Assembly (NCBI GenBank): GCA_032834875.1
Contig: CP135238.1
Location: 1,618,011-1,682,010, forward strand
Source: Sulfuracidifex metallicus DSM 6482 = JCM 9184
GTDB taxonomy: Archaea > Thermoproteota > Thermoprotei_A > Sulfolobales > Sulfolobaceae
Length of the DNA stretch: 64,000 nt
Reading direction: 5' to 3'
Below the pieces are notes generated by a model. That model saw only the letters and a list, made by a program, of their open reading frames with translations, made no database searches and was not told where the DNA came from. This document shows, in pieces, positions 8,330 through 18,239 of this stretch (its first letter is position 1; the number at the start of each line of letters is the position of its first letter). The translations under genes and the position numbers were made by a program.

Positions 8330-9059
8330 AACAATAGGCGACATAGCAGTAATAGGAATTCCATTTGATGTTAGCCCTCAAGATCTAGTTCCATTTGCAG
8401 AGCAGATAATGAAGGACAACCCTCATGTCAAGTCGGTGTGGGGTAGGCTTAGAGGAACCGAAGGCGACTATAGACTATCCCATTACGTTCATTTGTTAGG
8501 CGATAAAAGGAGTGAAACCATATATAGGGAGAACGGTGCTTCGTTCTTCCTAGATTTCACCAAGGTATTCTTCTCTCAAACCTTATCCTATGAACATAAT
8601 AGAATCCCTAGTATGGTAAGGAAGGGAGAAGTTGTGATCAACATGTTCTCAGGTTACGGTCCATTTTCTATTCTGTCTTTGCTTAAAGGTGCTGGGAAAG
8701 TGTACTCTATAGATCTAAATCCCTTTGCTTACTATTACACGCTAGTCAATTTAGAGCTAAACAAGGCTTACGGCGTTATACCTATATTAGGTGATGCCTT
8801 TAAGAAAATTTATCGACTGGAGGAAGCTGACAGGATTATATGTCCTCTGCCAGAGAGAGATGAGGAAGCATTTGAGGTGGCAAAACAGAAGGTAAAAGGT
8901 AAAGGGAACTCATTCATTCATTTATTTGCTCGAATACAAGTTAAGAAGGGAGAAGACCCACGGAAGGTAGCCATGCAGAAGTTCAAGGGCGAGTTCGCCC
9001 GCATAGTAAGGAGTGTTAAACCTGGATTGTATCACGTAGTCGTAGATATAAGGGTGTAA
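8289..9059 (+). CDS. Trm5-like tRNA (guanine-N1)-methyltransferase
   Basis: Class I SAM methyltransferase of 256 residues of the Trm5/Taw22 family. It has the IGDIAVIGIP strand, YRENGASFFLDFTKVFFSQ (family Y.EN...F.vD..KVYFSPRL), then the SAM loop INMFSGYGPFSILSLLKGAGKVYSIDLNP, cut here for length into visible motifs MFSGYGPF and VYSIDLNP. The usual NPP catalytic motif reads CPLPERD. Trm5 methylates G37 of tRNA; archaeal paralogues also make wyosine-type bases. At 256 residues it lacks most of the N-terminal D1 domain of long Trm5. Start overlaps the amidohydrolase-like gene by 41 bp. Confidence 0.8.
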   Translation: MSSRQRLEIWKRIETIGDIAVIGIPFDVSPQDLVPFAEQIMKDNPHVKSVWGRLRGTEGDYRLSHYVHLLGDKRSETIYRENGASFFLDFTKVFFSQTLSYEHNRIPSMVRKGEVVINMFSGYGPFSILSLLKGAGKVYSIDLNPFAYYYTLVNLELNKAYGVIPILGDAFKKIYRLEEADRIICPLPERDEEAFEVAKQKVKGKGNSFIHLFARIQVKKGEDPRKVAMQKFKGEFARIVRSVKPGLYHVVVDIRV

Positions 9060-9061
9060 CC

Positions 9062-9298
9062 TTGGACTACTTTATGATTATGAGATTAGGCTTTTACGTG
9101 TCGCAAGTTAAGAGAGTTGAAGTAGGAATCTACACTATAACTTTTTCCAGAAGGAAGTCGAGGAACTTCCAGAAGGATGGAAAAATCTTTTACGTTGTAA
9201 CTCTTTTAAGGGAAGGAAAGGAAGAAAAAAAGGGAGTATTCACGGAGTACTCCAACGCGGTTATCTTCGCTGGAGAGTTAATGAGTGCGTTCCGATAA
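9062..9298 (+). CDS. small conserved-looking protein, unknown
   Basis: A 78-residue basic protein beginning 3 bp after the Trm5-like stop and clearly in the same operon. The frame opens at TTG 9062, with ATGs at 9074 and 9080 as alternatives. It contains a KKGVFTEYSNAVIFAGELMSAF helix region at the end, cut here as FTEYSNAVIFAGELM. No family recognised. Confidence 0.6.
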   Translation: MDYFMIMRLGFYVSQVKRVEVGIYTITFSRRKSRNFQKDGKIFYVVTLLREGKEEKKGVFTEYSNAVIFAGELMSAFR

Positions 9299-9321
9299 CC
9301 GGTCGTGAATTCGAAAGTGAA

Positions 9322-9349
9322 AAAATGTTAAATTAAAAAATAACATTTT
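9322..9349. terminator. 9-bp inverted repeat after the Trm5 operon
   Basis: AAAATGTTA at 9322-9330 pairs perfectly with TAACATTTT at 9341-9349 around a 10-base A-rich loop. It sits in the convergent gap between the small gene ending at 9298 and the HD gene ending at 9442, and could mark transcript ends. Archaeal terminators mainly rely on T tracts, so the role is uncertain. Confidence 0.3.
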
Positions 9350-9441
9350 GGTGGCAAAAACTTAGTTATATTAAATTTGTATGATCTTGAGAGTTAAGTA
9401 TCCATATTGTAATATATGAAAAAAGGAAAAAAGCCTACTCT

Positions 9442-10665
9442 TCATTTGCATTCCTTGATCATTCTCTCCAGTTTATCAATTCTGTCCTTTACCTTCACGT
9501 GATATGCTACAATAGCTTTCTTCAATTCCTTCATGCTTCTCACCATGGTAGAAACTGAAGAGAACCTTTCAATCTCTTTCCCGTCATATATGTAAATTGC
9601 CTCTCCTAGGTCCTCCATGTAAGGTACGTCAAAGAAATCGTGGTACATAATAAGGCCGTTTGTCTCAAAGCTCTCCTTCATTGCCTCATCCCTGATTTCG
9701 TCGGCATTGATGCACTCTTTGGTTATGTCTTGTTTGATCCTTCTAAATCCCTTTCTCTCCATTAAACCAATATAGAACTCGTCGCCGTGCTTCTGTAATT
9801 CGGACATGATGTTGAACTCGTTTAACTTAAGAAGTTCTTTAGGCCGCAAAGGCACTTCGATTATGCTTTCCCTTATCAGCTTTGCTATGCCATGTGTAGC
9901 TATTGCGTTATACATACCAACAACGCTATGAAAATAAACGTTTTCATACATGTACATCCTAGCCAACAGGAATTCCTCAACAATTGGAGTAGCTTTTTTG
10001 AGGATAGCAAGATTTCCATCAACATATAACATTACCCTCTTTAGCCTTTCAATATCAAACCTACCGTAATCTACCCCAGCGAAGTATGAATCCCTTAATA
10101 AATAATCGGATCTATCCGAGTCTATGAAGCTAGAAATGAGCAGAGAAGCCAGTTTCTCTTCCTCAGTGTTATACTTTCCAGATATCACGTTAATTATGAA
10201 CTTAACTGGATCCACACCCACAAATGAGAACTCCTTCTCTAGAACCGAGGACAATTCCTCAGAGATTATTTTTTCTCCCATTATTACATGAGTCTTTTTA
10301 CCTTGTTCAATAACTTCCTCACCGTAGACTTGTCTTAAAGTAGCTAAAACGTTCTCAAATGTATGAGAAAAGGGCATATGGCCGATGTCATGTAAGAGCC
10401 CCGCTATAGAAATAAGGGAAATCATCTCTGTAGTGAGGAAATCAACTTCAGAATTCCTCTTGATAAAAGAGCTGAATTCTTTAGCCAAATACATTGTACC
10501 AAGGCTATGTTCAAATCTCTTGTGTGTCATTCCAGGGTATACCATGTAAGCTAGACCTGTTTGTGTTACATGACGCAGCCTTTGAAAGAAAGGATCTGAG
10601 ACTAGCTTGAGAACCCTTTCATCTAACTCTATGTAGCCATGAACTGGATCCCTTACAAGTTTCAT
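9442..10665 (-). CDS. HD-domain phosphohydrolase (dNTPase-like)
   Basis: A protein of 407 residues of the HD superfamily related to dGTPases/SAMHD1. It starts with the family phrase MKLVRDPVHGYIELDE, has H53 in RFEHSLGTM, the metal H92-D93 in LLHDIGHMPFSH, and the later DSDRSDYLLRDS motif supplying the fourth metal ligand. Members of this archaeal group hydrolyse dNTPs or act as general phosphohydrolases. It lies 14 bp downstream of the MTA phosphorylase, likely one operon of nucleotide salvage. Start chosen because the MKLVRDPVHG opening is standard. Confidence 0.9.
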   Translation of the reverse strand: MKLVRDPVHGYIELDERVLKLVSDPFFQRLRHVTQTGLAYMVYPGMTHKRFEHSLGTMYLAKEFSSFIKRNSEVDFLTTEMISLISIAGLLHDIGHMPFSHTFENVLATLRQVYGEEVIEQGKKTHVIMGEKIISEELSSVLEKEFSFVGVDPVKFIINVISGKYNTEEEKLASLLISSFIDSDRSDYLLRDSYFAGVDYGRFDIERLKRVMLYVDGNLAILKKATPIVEEFLLARMYMYENVYFHSVVGMYNAIATHGIAKLIRESIIEVPLRPKELLKLNEFNIMSELQKHGDEFYIGLMERKGFRRIKQDITKECINADEIRDEAMKESFETNGLIMYHDFFDVPYMEDLGEAIYIYDGKEIERFSSVSTMVRSMKELKKAIVAYHVKVKDRIDKLERMIKECK

Positions 10666-10679
10666 AAATTAAAAATGTG

Positions 10680-11426
<747 letters not shown>

Positions 11427-11474
11427 CTAGACGTTTTAAAGATGCAACTTCAACAGTAGTTGTAAGAATCAAAG

Positions 11475-11930
11475 TTGCAGTTGAGAGTACTAGGATGGGA
11501 GGGAAATAACCTAGTTATAGAGGCCAACGGAGTTAACGTGATTCTGGACGAGAATGAGCTCAGAGATATCGTAGACAAAACCGAGAGAACAGATCTGGGA
11601 GATAAAGTGTCGCAACCCATGGTGGAGGACGATACTACAATTTACTCGTTCAACTTTGACATGTTACAGCTTCATTTCTTTATAGATTGGACGTTACAAA
11701 AGATAACTTGTATAGTTAACGGAAATCCTGTTCCCATTAGCGGTCTAAGATGTTTCGGAATAGAGTGCCTTGCTATAGGAATTTTCCTTGATAAAACGTT
11801 ATTATATTATTTTTCGTTTAGTTATAATGAAAGAAGGGCAACGTTACATTTGTTTGCTATTAGTATTAATTCATTTATTAATGAGACAATATTCTATAAA
11901 TTAAATAAGAAGTTTAAATCTATCGACTAA
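11475..11930 (+). CDS. hypothetical protein
   Basis: A 151-residue protein with no recognised family. The frame opens at TTG 11475 (MQLRVLGWEGNNLVIEANG) with a second TTG at 11481; a TTTTAAA box at 11435-11441 lies 34-40 bases upstream. The N-terminal half looks like beta strands; the second half is hydrophobic and contains CIVNGNPVPISGLRCFGIEC with two spaced cysteines. Divergent from MTA phosphorylase. Confidence 0.55.
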   Translation: MQLRVLGWEGNNLVIEANGVNVILDENELRDIVDKTERTDLGDKVSQPMVEDDTTIYSFNFDMLQLHFFIDWTLQKITCIVNGNPVPISGLRCFGIECLAIGIFLDKTLLYYFSFSYNERRATLHLFAISINSFINETIFYKLNKKFKSID

Positions 11931-11972
11931 TTCTTAAATTGTATGTCCAGTTTTTAAGGAGTCCGTGGAAAA

Positions 11973-11982
11973 GTTTTAAAAA
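11973..11982 (+). promoter_or_regulatory. TATA box for the small gene at 12005
   Basis: GTTTTAAAAA is centred about 27 bases before the ATG at 12005, the distance expected for a leaderless start. This supports 12005 rather than the upstream TTG at 11939 that the open frame would allow. Confidence 0.45.
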
Positions 11983-12004
11983 GAGAGAAGAGCACTTCTA
12001 TCTT

Positions 12005-12205
12005 ATGAAAGAGAGAGAAGTAGAAGCTAAGAGGTTAGTGGGCAAAAAGACAGTAAGGGGAAAGGTTTACGAGTATGAATACTATACGCTACCTCTGAAC
12101 TTGTACATACCGAAGTCCATGGTAGAGAAGTTCGGGACGAAGTTCTCACTCCATTACGACGAGGACAGCGGTACTATAACCCTTAGGCCCATGGATCTAA
12201 AGTGA
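12005..12205 (+). CDS. small basic protein, possibly AbrB-like
   Basis: A 66-residue protein (MKEREVEAKRLVGKK...). The pattern YEYYTLPLNLYIPKSMVEKF followed by an acidic turn and TITLRPMDL resembles a SpoVT/AbrB swapped-hairpin element, in which a strand, IPK..VEKFG and a terminal strand form the DNA- or ligand-binding fold. The leaderless ATG at 12005 is preferred by its TATA box. Family call is tentative; no partner toxin is visible. Confidence 0.6.
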   Translation: MKEREVEAKRLVGKKTVRGKVYEYEYYTLPLNLYIPKSMVEKFGTKFSLHYDEDSGTITLRPMDLK

Positions 12206-12334
12206 CTGTAAACTTTTTATTATGAAAATATCTTTTAGCTTCCTTAAAATGTTTTTATTTAAGTTTTTATTAGTAGTTTCCTTTATGCCATACATTGATA
12301 CTATACATTAAATTTAGGAGGTAATCCATTAACC

Positions 12335-12367
12335 ATGAGTATAATAGTTATTAATCCTGCACGCTAG
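12335..12367 (+). CDS. 10-codon leader ORF with strong ribosome site
   Basis: GGAGGT at 12317-12322 is a strong Shine-Dalgarno site and is followed by ATG at 12335 encoding MSIIVINPAR and a TAG. The next gene starts 9 bases later at 12377. In an order where starts are often leaderless, a good ribosome site on a ten-codon frame is unusual; it may be a leader that couples or controls translation of the next gene. It may also be chance. Confidence 0.3.
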   Translation: MSIIVINPAR

Positions 12368-12376
12368 GATAAAGTA

Positions 12377-12760
12377 ATGGAAAAGTCAAACAACAATATG
12401 GAGAGGATTCTCAGAATACCTCATTTTACGAAGGATAGTAAAACTCCCAAGTCTCTAGACCTTCTGTTGGTGAGACCTACAACTAACCCCAAGGGGTATA
12501 TAGACGAAGGAAGGCTAATTATCATGGTCGATGATGGATCAAATAGGGTAGGCTTTCAGTTGACCTCTGCAGAAGCCTCTTTATTGTATCAAAGGCTTGG
12601 CTACGCATTGAACATTTTAGCTGAGGACTTTCACTCAATGAATAAGGACAGTAGAAGACAAAGCTCTGGAAGAAGGAGTGAAAGAAATAACATGAAGGAA
12701 GAAGAAACAGATGAGTATCCAGACGATTTCTCTGCCAGCGATTTGGACGGCGCTCTATAA
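12377..12760 (+). CDS. hypothetical protein with acidic/basic tail
   Basis: A 127-residue protein. Residues 10-85 look folded (ILRIPHFTK, LDLLLVRPTTNPKG, a GRLIIMVDDGSNRVGF strand, then a helix LTSAEASLLYQRLGYAL). Residues 88-127 are polar and probably disordered, with a serine/arginine-rich block and an acidic end. No family recognised. It follows the ten-codon leader ORF and overlaps the convergent membrane gene by 6 bp. Confidence 0.65.
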   Translation: MEKSNNNMERILRIPHFTKDSKTPKSLDLLLVRPTTNPKGYIDEGRLIIMVDDGSNRVGFQLTSAEASLLYQRLGYALNILAEDFHSMNKDSRRQSSGRRSERNNMKEEETDEYPDDFSASDLDGAL

Positions 12761-13138
12761 TTGCGGTTTAAATATCATGTCATATATTAGGAATAGGGCA
12801 ATAATTGTATAGAACACTGACAAGTACCTCATCTTTTCAAGGAATTTATCTGAGAAAGTAAATCTATAATGGTAGAATTCTCCTACAGCTAATAGGGGGG
12901 CTAAGGCGAAAGCTGGATATACCCAATTTGGCATCCCAAGTTTAATCCACATGTAAAGACCAGAGATAGCCATGGTTATCAATGAGATCACCTCTATAAT
13001 CACAAGCCTCCTGTAAGCTGTTAACATCTTGATGGTGGCTTCATTTTCTATAACCATCATGTAATAAGCCCCTGTGGTTAACCCTCCCCATCCAATTAGT
13101 CCTAAAATGTGAATCATTAAGAAAACATGATATAACAT
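12755..13138 (-). CDS. four-helix membrane protein (CopD/DUF2269-like)
   Basis: A 127-residue protein with four predicted transmembrane helices. The first helix contains HILGLIGWGGLTTGAYYM, reminiscent of the CopD/DUF2269 group where a conserved histidine and glycines in helix 1 occur (HVLGAVLWVGG). Function unknown; heme or copper binding is a possibility from that resemblance only. Convergent with the 12377 gene. Confidence 0.65.
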   Translation of the reverse strand: MLYHVFLMIHILGLIGWGGLTTGAYYMMVIENEATIKMLTAYRRLVIIEVISLITMAISGLYMWIKLGMPNWVYPAFALAPLLAVGEFYHYRFTFSDKFLEKMRYLSVFYTIIALFLIYDMIFKPQL

Positions 13139-13180
13139 ACAAGACTATGAAATCTGATTGCTAAAAAATAGAGTAAAAAT

Positions 13181-13275
13181 CTATTTAACTTCCATTTGAA
13201 TGAGAGGTAAATTGAGTTCAACTTTCTTGTTAGCGAAATATGAAGCTTCTATAGCCTTCTTTAAGTGTTTTGTAA
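13181..13275 (-). pseudogene. possible C-terminal remnant of a Gfo/Idh-type dehydrogenase
   Basis: After the Ogt stop codon the minus strand encodes, from just after a stop codon, a piece reading KHLKKAIEASYFANKKVEL and NLPLIQMEVK, then TAG. This resembles the final helix and strand of Gfo/Idh/MocA oxidoreductases (ALK...AAY.SA..G..V.L). There is no start codon and no Rossmann domain upstream, so it would be a decayed leftover. Very short evidence. Confidence 0.25.
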
Positions 13276-13305
13276 ATCACGGTAGGAATAATCGAAGTTA
13301 AATCT

Positions 13306-13809
13306 TCAATTACCTTCATCTCTACTGTTGGATTTATTGACTTTCATGCTTCTGCCATCAGAGGAGACTTCAATTCCCTCCAGCTCCAGAAGTTTCCTCT
13401 TTATTTCAATTCCCCTAGAGTAACCTCCTATTCCTGACTCAGATATAACTCTATGACAAGGAATAATTAATAGAATGTTGTTCTTTGAGAGCGACGCCCC
13501 AACGGCTCTTGGGGATGTGTCCAGACGTTTGGCAACTTCTCCGTAAGTCATAACATGACCCCAAGGTATCTTCATGACTTCCTTAAACACGCTTAACCTG
13601 AAGTGGTTACCTCTGATACTCACGGGTTCACGTAGGTCAACCTTACGACCCTCAAAATATAAGTCCAACTTATAGAAAAAATCTGAGAATTCTTCATTCT
13701 CTAATAAACTTCTCTCATAACATTCGCAAAAGTCAAGCATTACAAATCCTTTATCGTCCTTAGCTACGGTTATTCCACCTAGGGGGCTCTTGTAAAAACC
13801 GTAAATCAT
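13306..13809 (-). CDS. ogt: methylated-DNA--protein-cysteine methyltransferase
   Basis: A 167-residue O6-alkylguanine-DNA alkyltransferase. The suicide cysteine is C118 in LIIPCHRVI, followed by GGYSRG. The DNA-binding HTH ([20 protein letters not shown]) with its arginine finger precedes it. It repairs O6-methylguanine by transferring the alkyl group to itself. It overlaps the thrS stop by 4 bp, so it is probably translated from the thrS transcript. Confidence 0.93.
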   Translation of the reverse strand: MIYGFYKSPLGGITVAKDDKGFVMLDFCECYERSLLENEEFSDFFYKLDLYFEGRKVDLREPVSIRGNHFRLSVFKEVMKIPWGHVMTYGEVAKRLDTSPRAVGASLSKNNILLIIPCHRVISESGIGGYSRGIEIKRKLLELEGIEVSSDGRSMKVNKSNSRDEGN

Positions 13810-15425
13810 TTCTTTAGTCTCTCTATTGCCGTCTGGTTAACATCCCTTCTTTCAACTTCACCTTTTATTTGATTAACAGCTAAGTCTAAGGGTAATCCTC
13901 TGATCTCTACGTTGTTTCTTCCCCTCAACGTAACCTTGGACTCCGTGGCTTCTCTCTTTCCTACGATAACAATATAAGGTATTCCCTCGTCGTATGCCTC
14001 CTTTATTCTCTTTGATAAAGTCTCCGGAGAGTCATCTAAATCAACGCGGATTCCCCTTTCCCTAAACGAAGTCATGACAGTCCTAGCGTAATCGTTTACT
14101 TCCGACGTTATTGGAATCACTCTAACTTGAGTTGGAGATATCCAAGTAGGCATCTTACCTCTGAAGTTCTCTAGAAGAATTGCCATGAACCTGTCTATTG
14201 ATCCAAAGATAGCCCTATGGACCATGACCGGTCTCCTTTTCTCTCCGTTATGATCTACATATTCTAACTTGAACCTTTCTGGCAAGTTGAAGTCTACCTG
14301 AATGGTTGAAAGTTGCCAAGACCTGCCCAGACTATCCTTTATTTCGAAGTCCAGCTTGGGTCCGTAAAATGCTCCTTCCTTTTCCTTAACTTGATAAGGC
14401 TGACCGAGAGACTTCAGAGCGTTCTCTAGAGACGACGTTGCCTTTTCCCACTGTTCATCCGTACCTATACTTTCGTCAGGACGAGTGCTGAGATATATCT
14501 TCACGCTTTCCTTTCCGAATCCGAATTTTGATAGAACCTCTAAAGTTTTGGAAACCAGAAGTTTAACCTCGTCCTCTAGCTGTTCTTCCATTAGGAAAAT
14601 GTGTCCATCATCTTGGACAAACCCTCTTACTCTCAGTAATCCGTAAAGTTCTCCCTTATTTTCCCACCTATAGACGTGGCCGAACTCTGAGAGTTTTATT
14701 GGTAATTCTCTGTAACTCCTTGACCTGCTTTTGTATATCAAAATATGAGCAGGGCAGTTCATAGGCTTTAAGCCAAGTTCGTCTTCATCATGATTGAAGA
14801 TCAACATTTTATCCTTATATAGCTCGTAATGCCCGCTGATCTTCCAAAGCTCTGATCTGTATACGTGAGTAGTATAAACTTCACTATATCCCATGGAAGC
14901 GTTAATTTCCCTCATGAAGTTCATAAGTTCGTTTCTTATTATTTGTCCTTTGGGATGGTAAAGCACTAGACCAGGTCCTGATTCCTCATGGAAGCTAAAC
15001 AAGTCTAGCTTCTCTCCAAGTATTCTGTGGTCAATCTCAGATACTTTATCTAACCAAGAGAGATAGTCCTTAAGTTGCTCCTCAGAAGTGAATGCAACTC
15101 CTCTGATCCTAACCAACTGTACGGTAGGATTAGGATGATGAACTGAAATATTAAGTACCTTAAAAAAAGACGGGTTTTCATTAGATGGTGAAATTCCCTC
15201 CGAATTTACTTTGAAATTGTAATTCAAGTTATCATACTTTACCTTTTCTATAACCTTCTCTGCCTCTGCCATAGTTATTGAGGAGTTAGACTGAACGTCA
15301 ACGTAAAAATCCCTCTCTCCGAGTCCAACCTCTACTGGATGGTAACCCGAATTCTCAAGGGCTTTAGCGTAAGCTATTCCTCCCTTTAACCAAAGAGGCC
15401 TGTAGTTAGTATTGGACATATCCAT
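13806..15425 (-). CDS. thrS: threonyl-tRNA synthetase, catalytic type without editing domain
   Basis: Class II ThrRS. The zinc ligands are present (Cys in [13 protein letters not shown], His in [10 protein letters not shown], His in [12 protein letters not shown]), with motif 2 FGHVYRWE and a C-terminal anticodon-binding domain ([14 protein letters not shown]). The N-terminal 150 residues lack the HxxxH editing centre, as in crenarchaeal ThrS-cat, which relies on a separate editing protein. The open frame reaches 15575, but the ATG at 15425 (or 15419) follows a TATA box at 15445-15453 at leaderless distance and matches the expected N-terminus, so the longer start was rejected. Confidence 0.92.
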   Translation of the reverse strand: MDMSNTNYRPLWLKGGIAYAKALENSGYHPVEVGLGERDFYVDVQSNSSITMAEAEKVIEKVKYDNLNYNFKVNSEGISPSNENPSFFKVLNISVHHPNPTVQLVRIRGVAFTSEEQLKDYLSWLDKVSEIDHRILGEKLDLFSFHEESGPGLVLYHPKGQIIRNELMNFMREINASMGYSEVYTTHVYRSELWKISGHYELYKDKMLIFNHDEDELGLKPMNCPAHILIYKSRSRSYRELPIKLSEFGHVYRWENKGELYGLLRVRGFVQDDGHIFLMEEQLEDEVKLLVSKTLEVLSKFGFGKESVKIYLSTRPDESIGTDEQWEKATSSLENALKSLGQPYQVKEKEGAFYGPKLDFEIKDSLGRSWQLSTIQVDFNLPERFKLEYVDHNGEKRRPVMVHRAIFGSIDRFMAILLENFRGKMPTWISPTQVRVIPITSEVNDYARTVMTSFRERGIRVDLDDSPETLSKRIKEAYDEGIPYIVIVGKREATESKVTLRGRNNVEIRGLPLDLAVNQIKGEVERRDVNQTAIERLKK

Positions 15426-15435
15426 AAGGCATTTT

Positions 15436-16398
15436 ATGTACAAGTTTAAAAAATACTTGTTGAAGCTTCTCATTGTGGCCAGCGGAGGAGGACATACAGG
15501 GTTTGCAAGAGCTATAGCTGAGTACTTACCATTCAAGGCCGACTTTGTTGTACCGAGGGGAGACTCTTGGTCCATGGAAGTTCTAAAAGACTATGCCTCT
15601 AACGTTTATGAGGTTATGAAGGGTAGAGGACCAAAGGACGGAATGTTTGTCCTTCTGAGGAACTCCATCAAGTCATTTAGGGATAGCTTTTCTTTGAATA
15701 AATACGATGTTGTAATAGCTACCGGCAGTAATCATTCCCTTTTCGTTGCATTATCGCAAAAACTGAAAGGTTCGACTATTTTCTCGATTGAGAGCCAGGA
15801 CAGAATAGTAACGAGAGGTAAGGCTGTTTCGATTATGTCTAAATTTTCCAAGAACGTTTTTGTCCATTGGAAGGAGCAGAAGTCCTTATATAAGAACTCT
15901 TACGTTGTTGGTCCTATAGTAGAGAAACCTAAATTCTCTGCCAAAAATGAAGGTTACGTACTGGTTACCGCTGGTACAATGGGCTTTCCTAGGCTATTTA
16001 AAGAAGTATCTAAACTCGATAAATTCAATTTCATAGTACAAACTGGTCAAGTTGACCCTTCTACAGTTAAGGCTAGTAAAGCGTTTAAGTTCGATTCTGA
16101 AATGGAAAGGCTAATTGCAGGAGCTTCTGTTGTAGTTACGCATCAAGGTAAAACAGCTATGGAGTCGGTGGTCATGTATGGGAAGCCTACAGTAATAGTT
16201 TATAACTCTGACTGGACTAAAGCTGCAACTAAGGAGGATACGAAGCTCTATGCTGAGATCCTGGGAGCAAAGTTCTTGGATGATCCTTTAACGTGGAAAG
16301 GAGGAGAGTTGGAGAAGGCTCTAGATAATCCTAATAAGCCCAAAAATCATGAAATTGGAACCCCAAAGCTAATTGATTACATTTTGAAATATAAATAA
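15436..16398 (+). CDS. Alg14/Alg13-like GlcNAc transferase (Agl24-type)
   Basis: GT-B glycosyltransferase of about 320 residues fusing an Alg14-like acceptor half and an Alg13-like donor half. The N-terminus has [20 protein letters not shown], where the GGGH histidine is the signature of Alg14/MurG and of Sulfolobus Agl24. The C-terminal half has [20 protein letters not shown] with KPTVIV, the UDP-sugar site. Agl24 adds the second GlcNAc to dolichol-linked glycan for protein N-glycosylation. Start is uncertain: ATG 15412 or 15436, or TTG 15460 ([11 protein letters not shown]). Divergent from thrS, with overlapping 5' ends. Confidence 0.8.
   Translation: MYKFKKYLLKLLIVASGGGHTGFARAIAEYLPFKADFVVPRGDSWSMEVLKDYASNVYEVMKGRGPKDGMFVLLRNSIKSFRDSFSLNKYDVVIATGSNHSLFVALSQKLKGSTIFSIESQDRIVTRGKAVSIMSKFSKNVFVHWKEQKSLYKNSYVVGPIVEKPKFSAKNEGYVLVTAGTMGFPRLFKEVSKLDKFNFIVQTGQVDPSTVKASKAFKFDSEMERLIAGASVVVTHQGKTAMESVVMYGKPTVIVYNSDWTKAATKEDTKLYAEILGAKFLDDPLTWKGGELEKALDNPNKPKNHEIGTPKLIDYILKYK
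15445..15453. promoter_or_regulatory. TATA-like box in the thrS / glycosyltransferase divergent region
   Basis: TTTAAAAAA reads as a TATA element on the minus strand, centred about 26 bases before the thrS start. It lies inside the 5' part of the opposing glycosyltransferase frame unless that gene starts at TTG 15460. Confidence 0.4.
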
Positions 16399-16505
16399 TA
16401 TAATATTAAAGGCAGTAAAAAGAAACAAATCGCCACGTTTGTGAAATTAAGGACCGTCTACAACGTAAGTAGTTTTGAGATTAATAAGGACAAAACTCTA
16501 ATTTT

Positions 16506-17219
16506 ATGCCCCTTGTATCATACAAGGTGGATCAAGAAAAGATAAACCAAACTATAAAGAAAGTTCTGGACATTTTCAAGGAAAACATGGATTTGATTAA
16601 GGATAAAGGGTGGATAGTTTCTGAACCGGAGTCCCCAAGATGGTGGGGTGGGCTACAGTCAGGAGAGGAGATCATAATTTCTTCCATTTTGGTTCAGATG
16701 ACAAGATGGGAGACCGTAGCAAAGGTAATTTCGGAAATGAGGGAAAATGGCTTAACAAACTTCGGTAAGCTTAGCTCTCTCAGCGAAGAAGAAATATATT
16801 TGTTGATAAGGAGGGTAAACTTCAGTAGGACCAAGGCAAAGAGGCTAAAGGTAATAGCAGATAAGGCTTCATCTTACGCTTCAATACAAGACTTCATTGA
16901 TGACCTTAAGGGCGTTCAAGGAATAGGTCAGGAGACGTACTACTCGCTTCTCCTCTTTGTGGGAAACAGAATTTACTTCCCACCGTCAGAGTACGGAAGC
17001 AGGGTATTAAGCAGGGTTACCTCAATGAGAATACCAAAGTTAAAGGTAAAGGAAGTTGTGGAATCCTCCTTGCCCAAGGATCTCTTCACCTATAAGCTAT
17101 TTCATGCTGGGTTAGTGACAGTGGGAAGAGTTTCTTGCTTTAAACAACCTAAATGTGAAAAGTGTATACTTAAAATGATTTGTAACCTAAATAAGAATAA
17201 TGAAACTTTACGAATATGA
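16506..17219 (+). CDS. HhH-GPD DNA glycosylase (EndoIII/MpgII-like), altered active site
   Basis: A 237-residue protein of the EndoIII superfamily: helix-hairpin-helix [19 protein letters not shown] near residue 135 and a C-terminal [4Fe-4S] loop with [16 protein letters not shown] (C-x5-C-x2-C-x5-C). The GIGxET form, with Glu where EndoIII has its lyase Lys, is that of MagIII/MpgII 3-methyladenine glycosylases. The catalytic Asp expected in VVDAYT is replaced (PPSEYGSR). It may use the neighbouring Glu or be inactive. Its last 20 bases overlap sucC. Confidence 0.82.
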   Translation: MPLVSYKVDQEKINQTIKKVLDIFKENMDLIKDKGWIVSEPESPRWWGGLQSGEEIIISSILVQMTRWETVAKVISEMRENGLTNFGKLSSLSEEEIYLLIRRVNFSRTKAKRLKVIADKASSYASIQDFIDDLKGVQGIGQETYYSLLLFVGNRIYFPPSEYGSRVLSRVTSMRIPKLKVKEVVESSLPKDLFTYKLFHAGLVTVGRVSCFKQPKCEKCILKMICNLNKNNETLRI

Positions 17220-18222
17220 AGGAAAAATCCTGTTCAGGAAGGTAGGAATAGAGACTCCAAAGGCCAAGCTAGTACCTCCAATAGAGAATCTTCCTTCAGG
17301 AAAGTTGGTTGTTAAGGCACAGATCTTGGAAGGTGGGAGAGGGAAGCGCGGCCTCGTAAAGGTAACTGAGAATCCTGTTGAGACTATAAAGGAAATGGAA
17401 GCTAAATACGGGATTGAAAGCTTCCTAGTGGAAGAGTTCATCCCTCATGAAAGGGAATATTATCTGTCTTGTCTTATTGATAGAGACACTCAAGAGCCAA
17501 TGTTTGCTATAGGCAAGGGAGGCATCAATGTAGAAGAAGAAGGAGGAATAATTACTAAGGTTGTACCTACAGAGAGGGGAGTGAAGTTCTTCGATGCAAT
17601 AGAGGTCTCTAAACTAATATCAGCCAAACCTTCCTCCATCTATTCCGTCCTGAAAGGTCTATACGATCTAGTAGTAGATTACGGAGCTGAGCTGGCTGAA
17701 ATTAATCCTCTGGCGATAACCAATGAAAAGGCAATAGCCTTAGATTCTAAGGTGATAATCGAAGATAACTCGTTAATAAGAGTGGGCGATACTCTAAAAT
17801 CCTTGGGGATTCATGTAAGCAAGCCCTCAGCCTACGTGGAGCTTGACGGAGATGTTGGAATAATAGGAAATGGAGCTGGGCTTACAATGGCGACGATGGA
17901 CATGGTTAAACTGGCTGGCGGTTCTCCAGCAGATTTCCTTGACGTTGGGGGTGGTGCTGACAGGACTCACGTTAGAGAATCAATGCTCACGGTTTTAAGG
18001 AACCCAAAGGTCAAGAAGGTTATAGCAAACATTTACGGGGGAATAACTAGATGTGACGAGGTTGCATATGGGATAGTTGATGCATTAAAGGAGGTAAATA
18101 AACCGGTTTTCATAAGGCTTTCAGGTACCAATGAGGAAGAGGGAGAAAGAATACTGCGCAATAACGGGGTTAAGGTTTACAAGAACGTTATGGAAATGGT
18201 AGGTGATGCGATACGTTCATAG
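17200..18222 (+). CDS. sucC: succinyl-CoA synthetase subunit beta
   Basis: ADP/GDP-forming succinate-CoA ligase beta subunit of 340 residues. It shows the ATP-grasp opening [32 protein letters not shown], the metal-binding AEINPLAI and the C-terminal [12 protein letters not shown] with DVGGGAD. It catalyses the substrate-level phosphorylation step of the TCA cycle with SucD. Begins inside the 3' end of the glycosylase gene and ends in the TAG that overlaps the conserved 5' region of sucD. Confidence 0.95.
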   Translation: MKLYEYEGKILFRKVGIETPKAKLVPPIENLPSGKLVVKAQILEGGRGKRGLVKVTENPVETIKEMEAKYGIESFLVEEFIPHEREYYLSCLIDRDTQEPMFAIGKGGINVEEEGGIITKVVPTERGVKFFDAIEVSKLISAKPSSIYSVLKGLYDLVVDYGAELAEINPLAITNEKAIALDSKVIIEDNSLIRVGDTLKSLGIHVSKPSAYVELDGDVGIIGNGAGLTMATMDMVKLAGGSPADFLDVGGGADRTHVRESMLTVLRNPKVKKVIANIYGGITRCDEVAYGIVDALKEVNKPVFIRLSGTNEEEGERILRNNGVKVYKNVMEMVGDAIRS

Positions 18223-18239
18223 ACAAAAACACGAGAGTT

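Noticed and set aside
15426-15575. Fifty-residue N-terminal extension of ThrRS
   Set aside because: It is the antisense of the glycosyltransferase GGGH region; the family N-terminus and TATA box place the start at 15425 or 15419.
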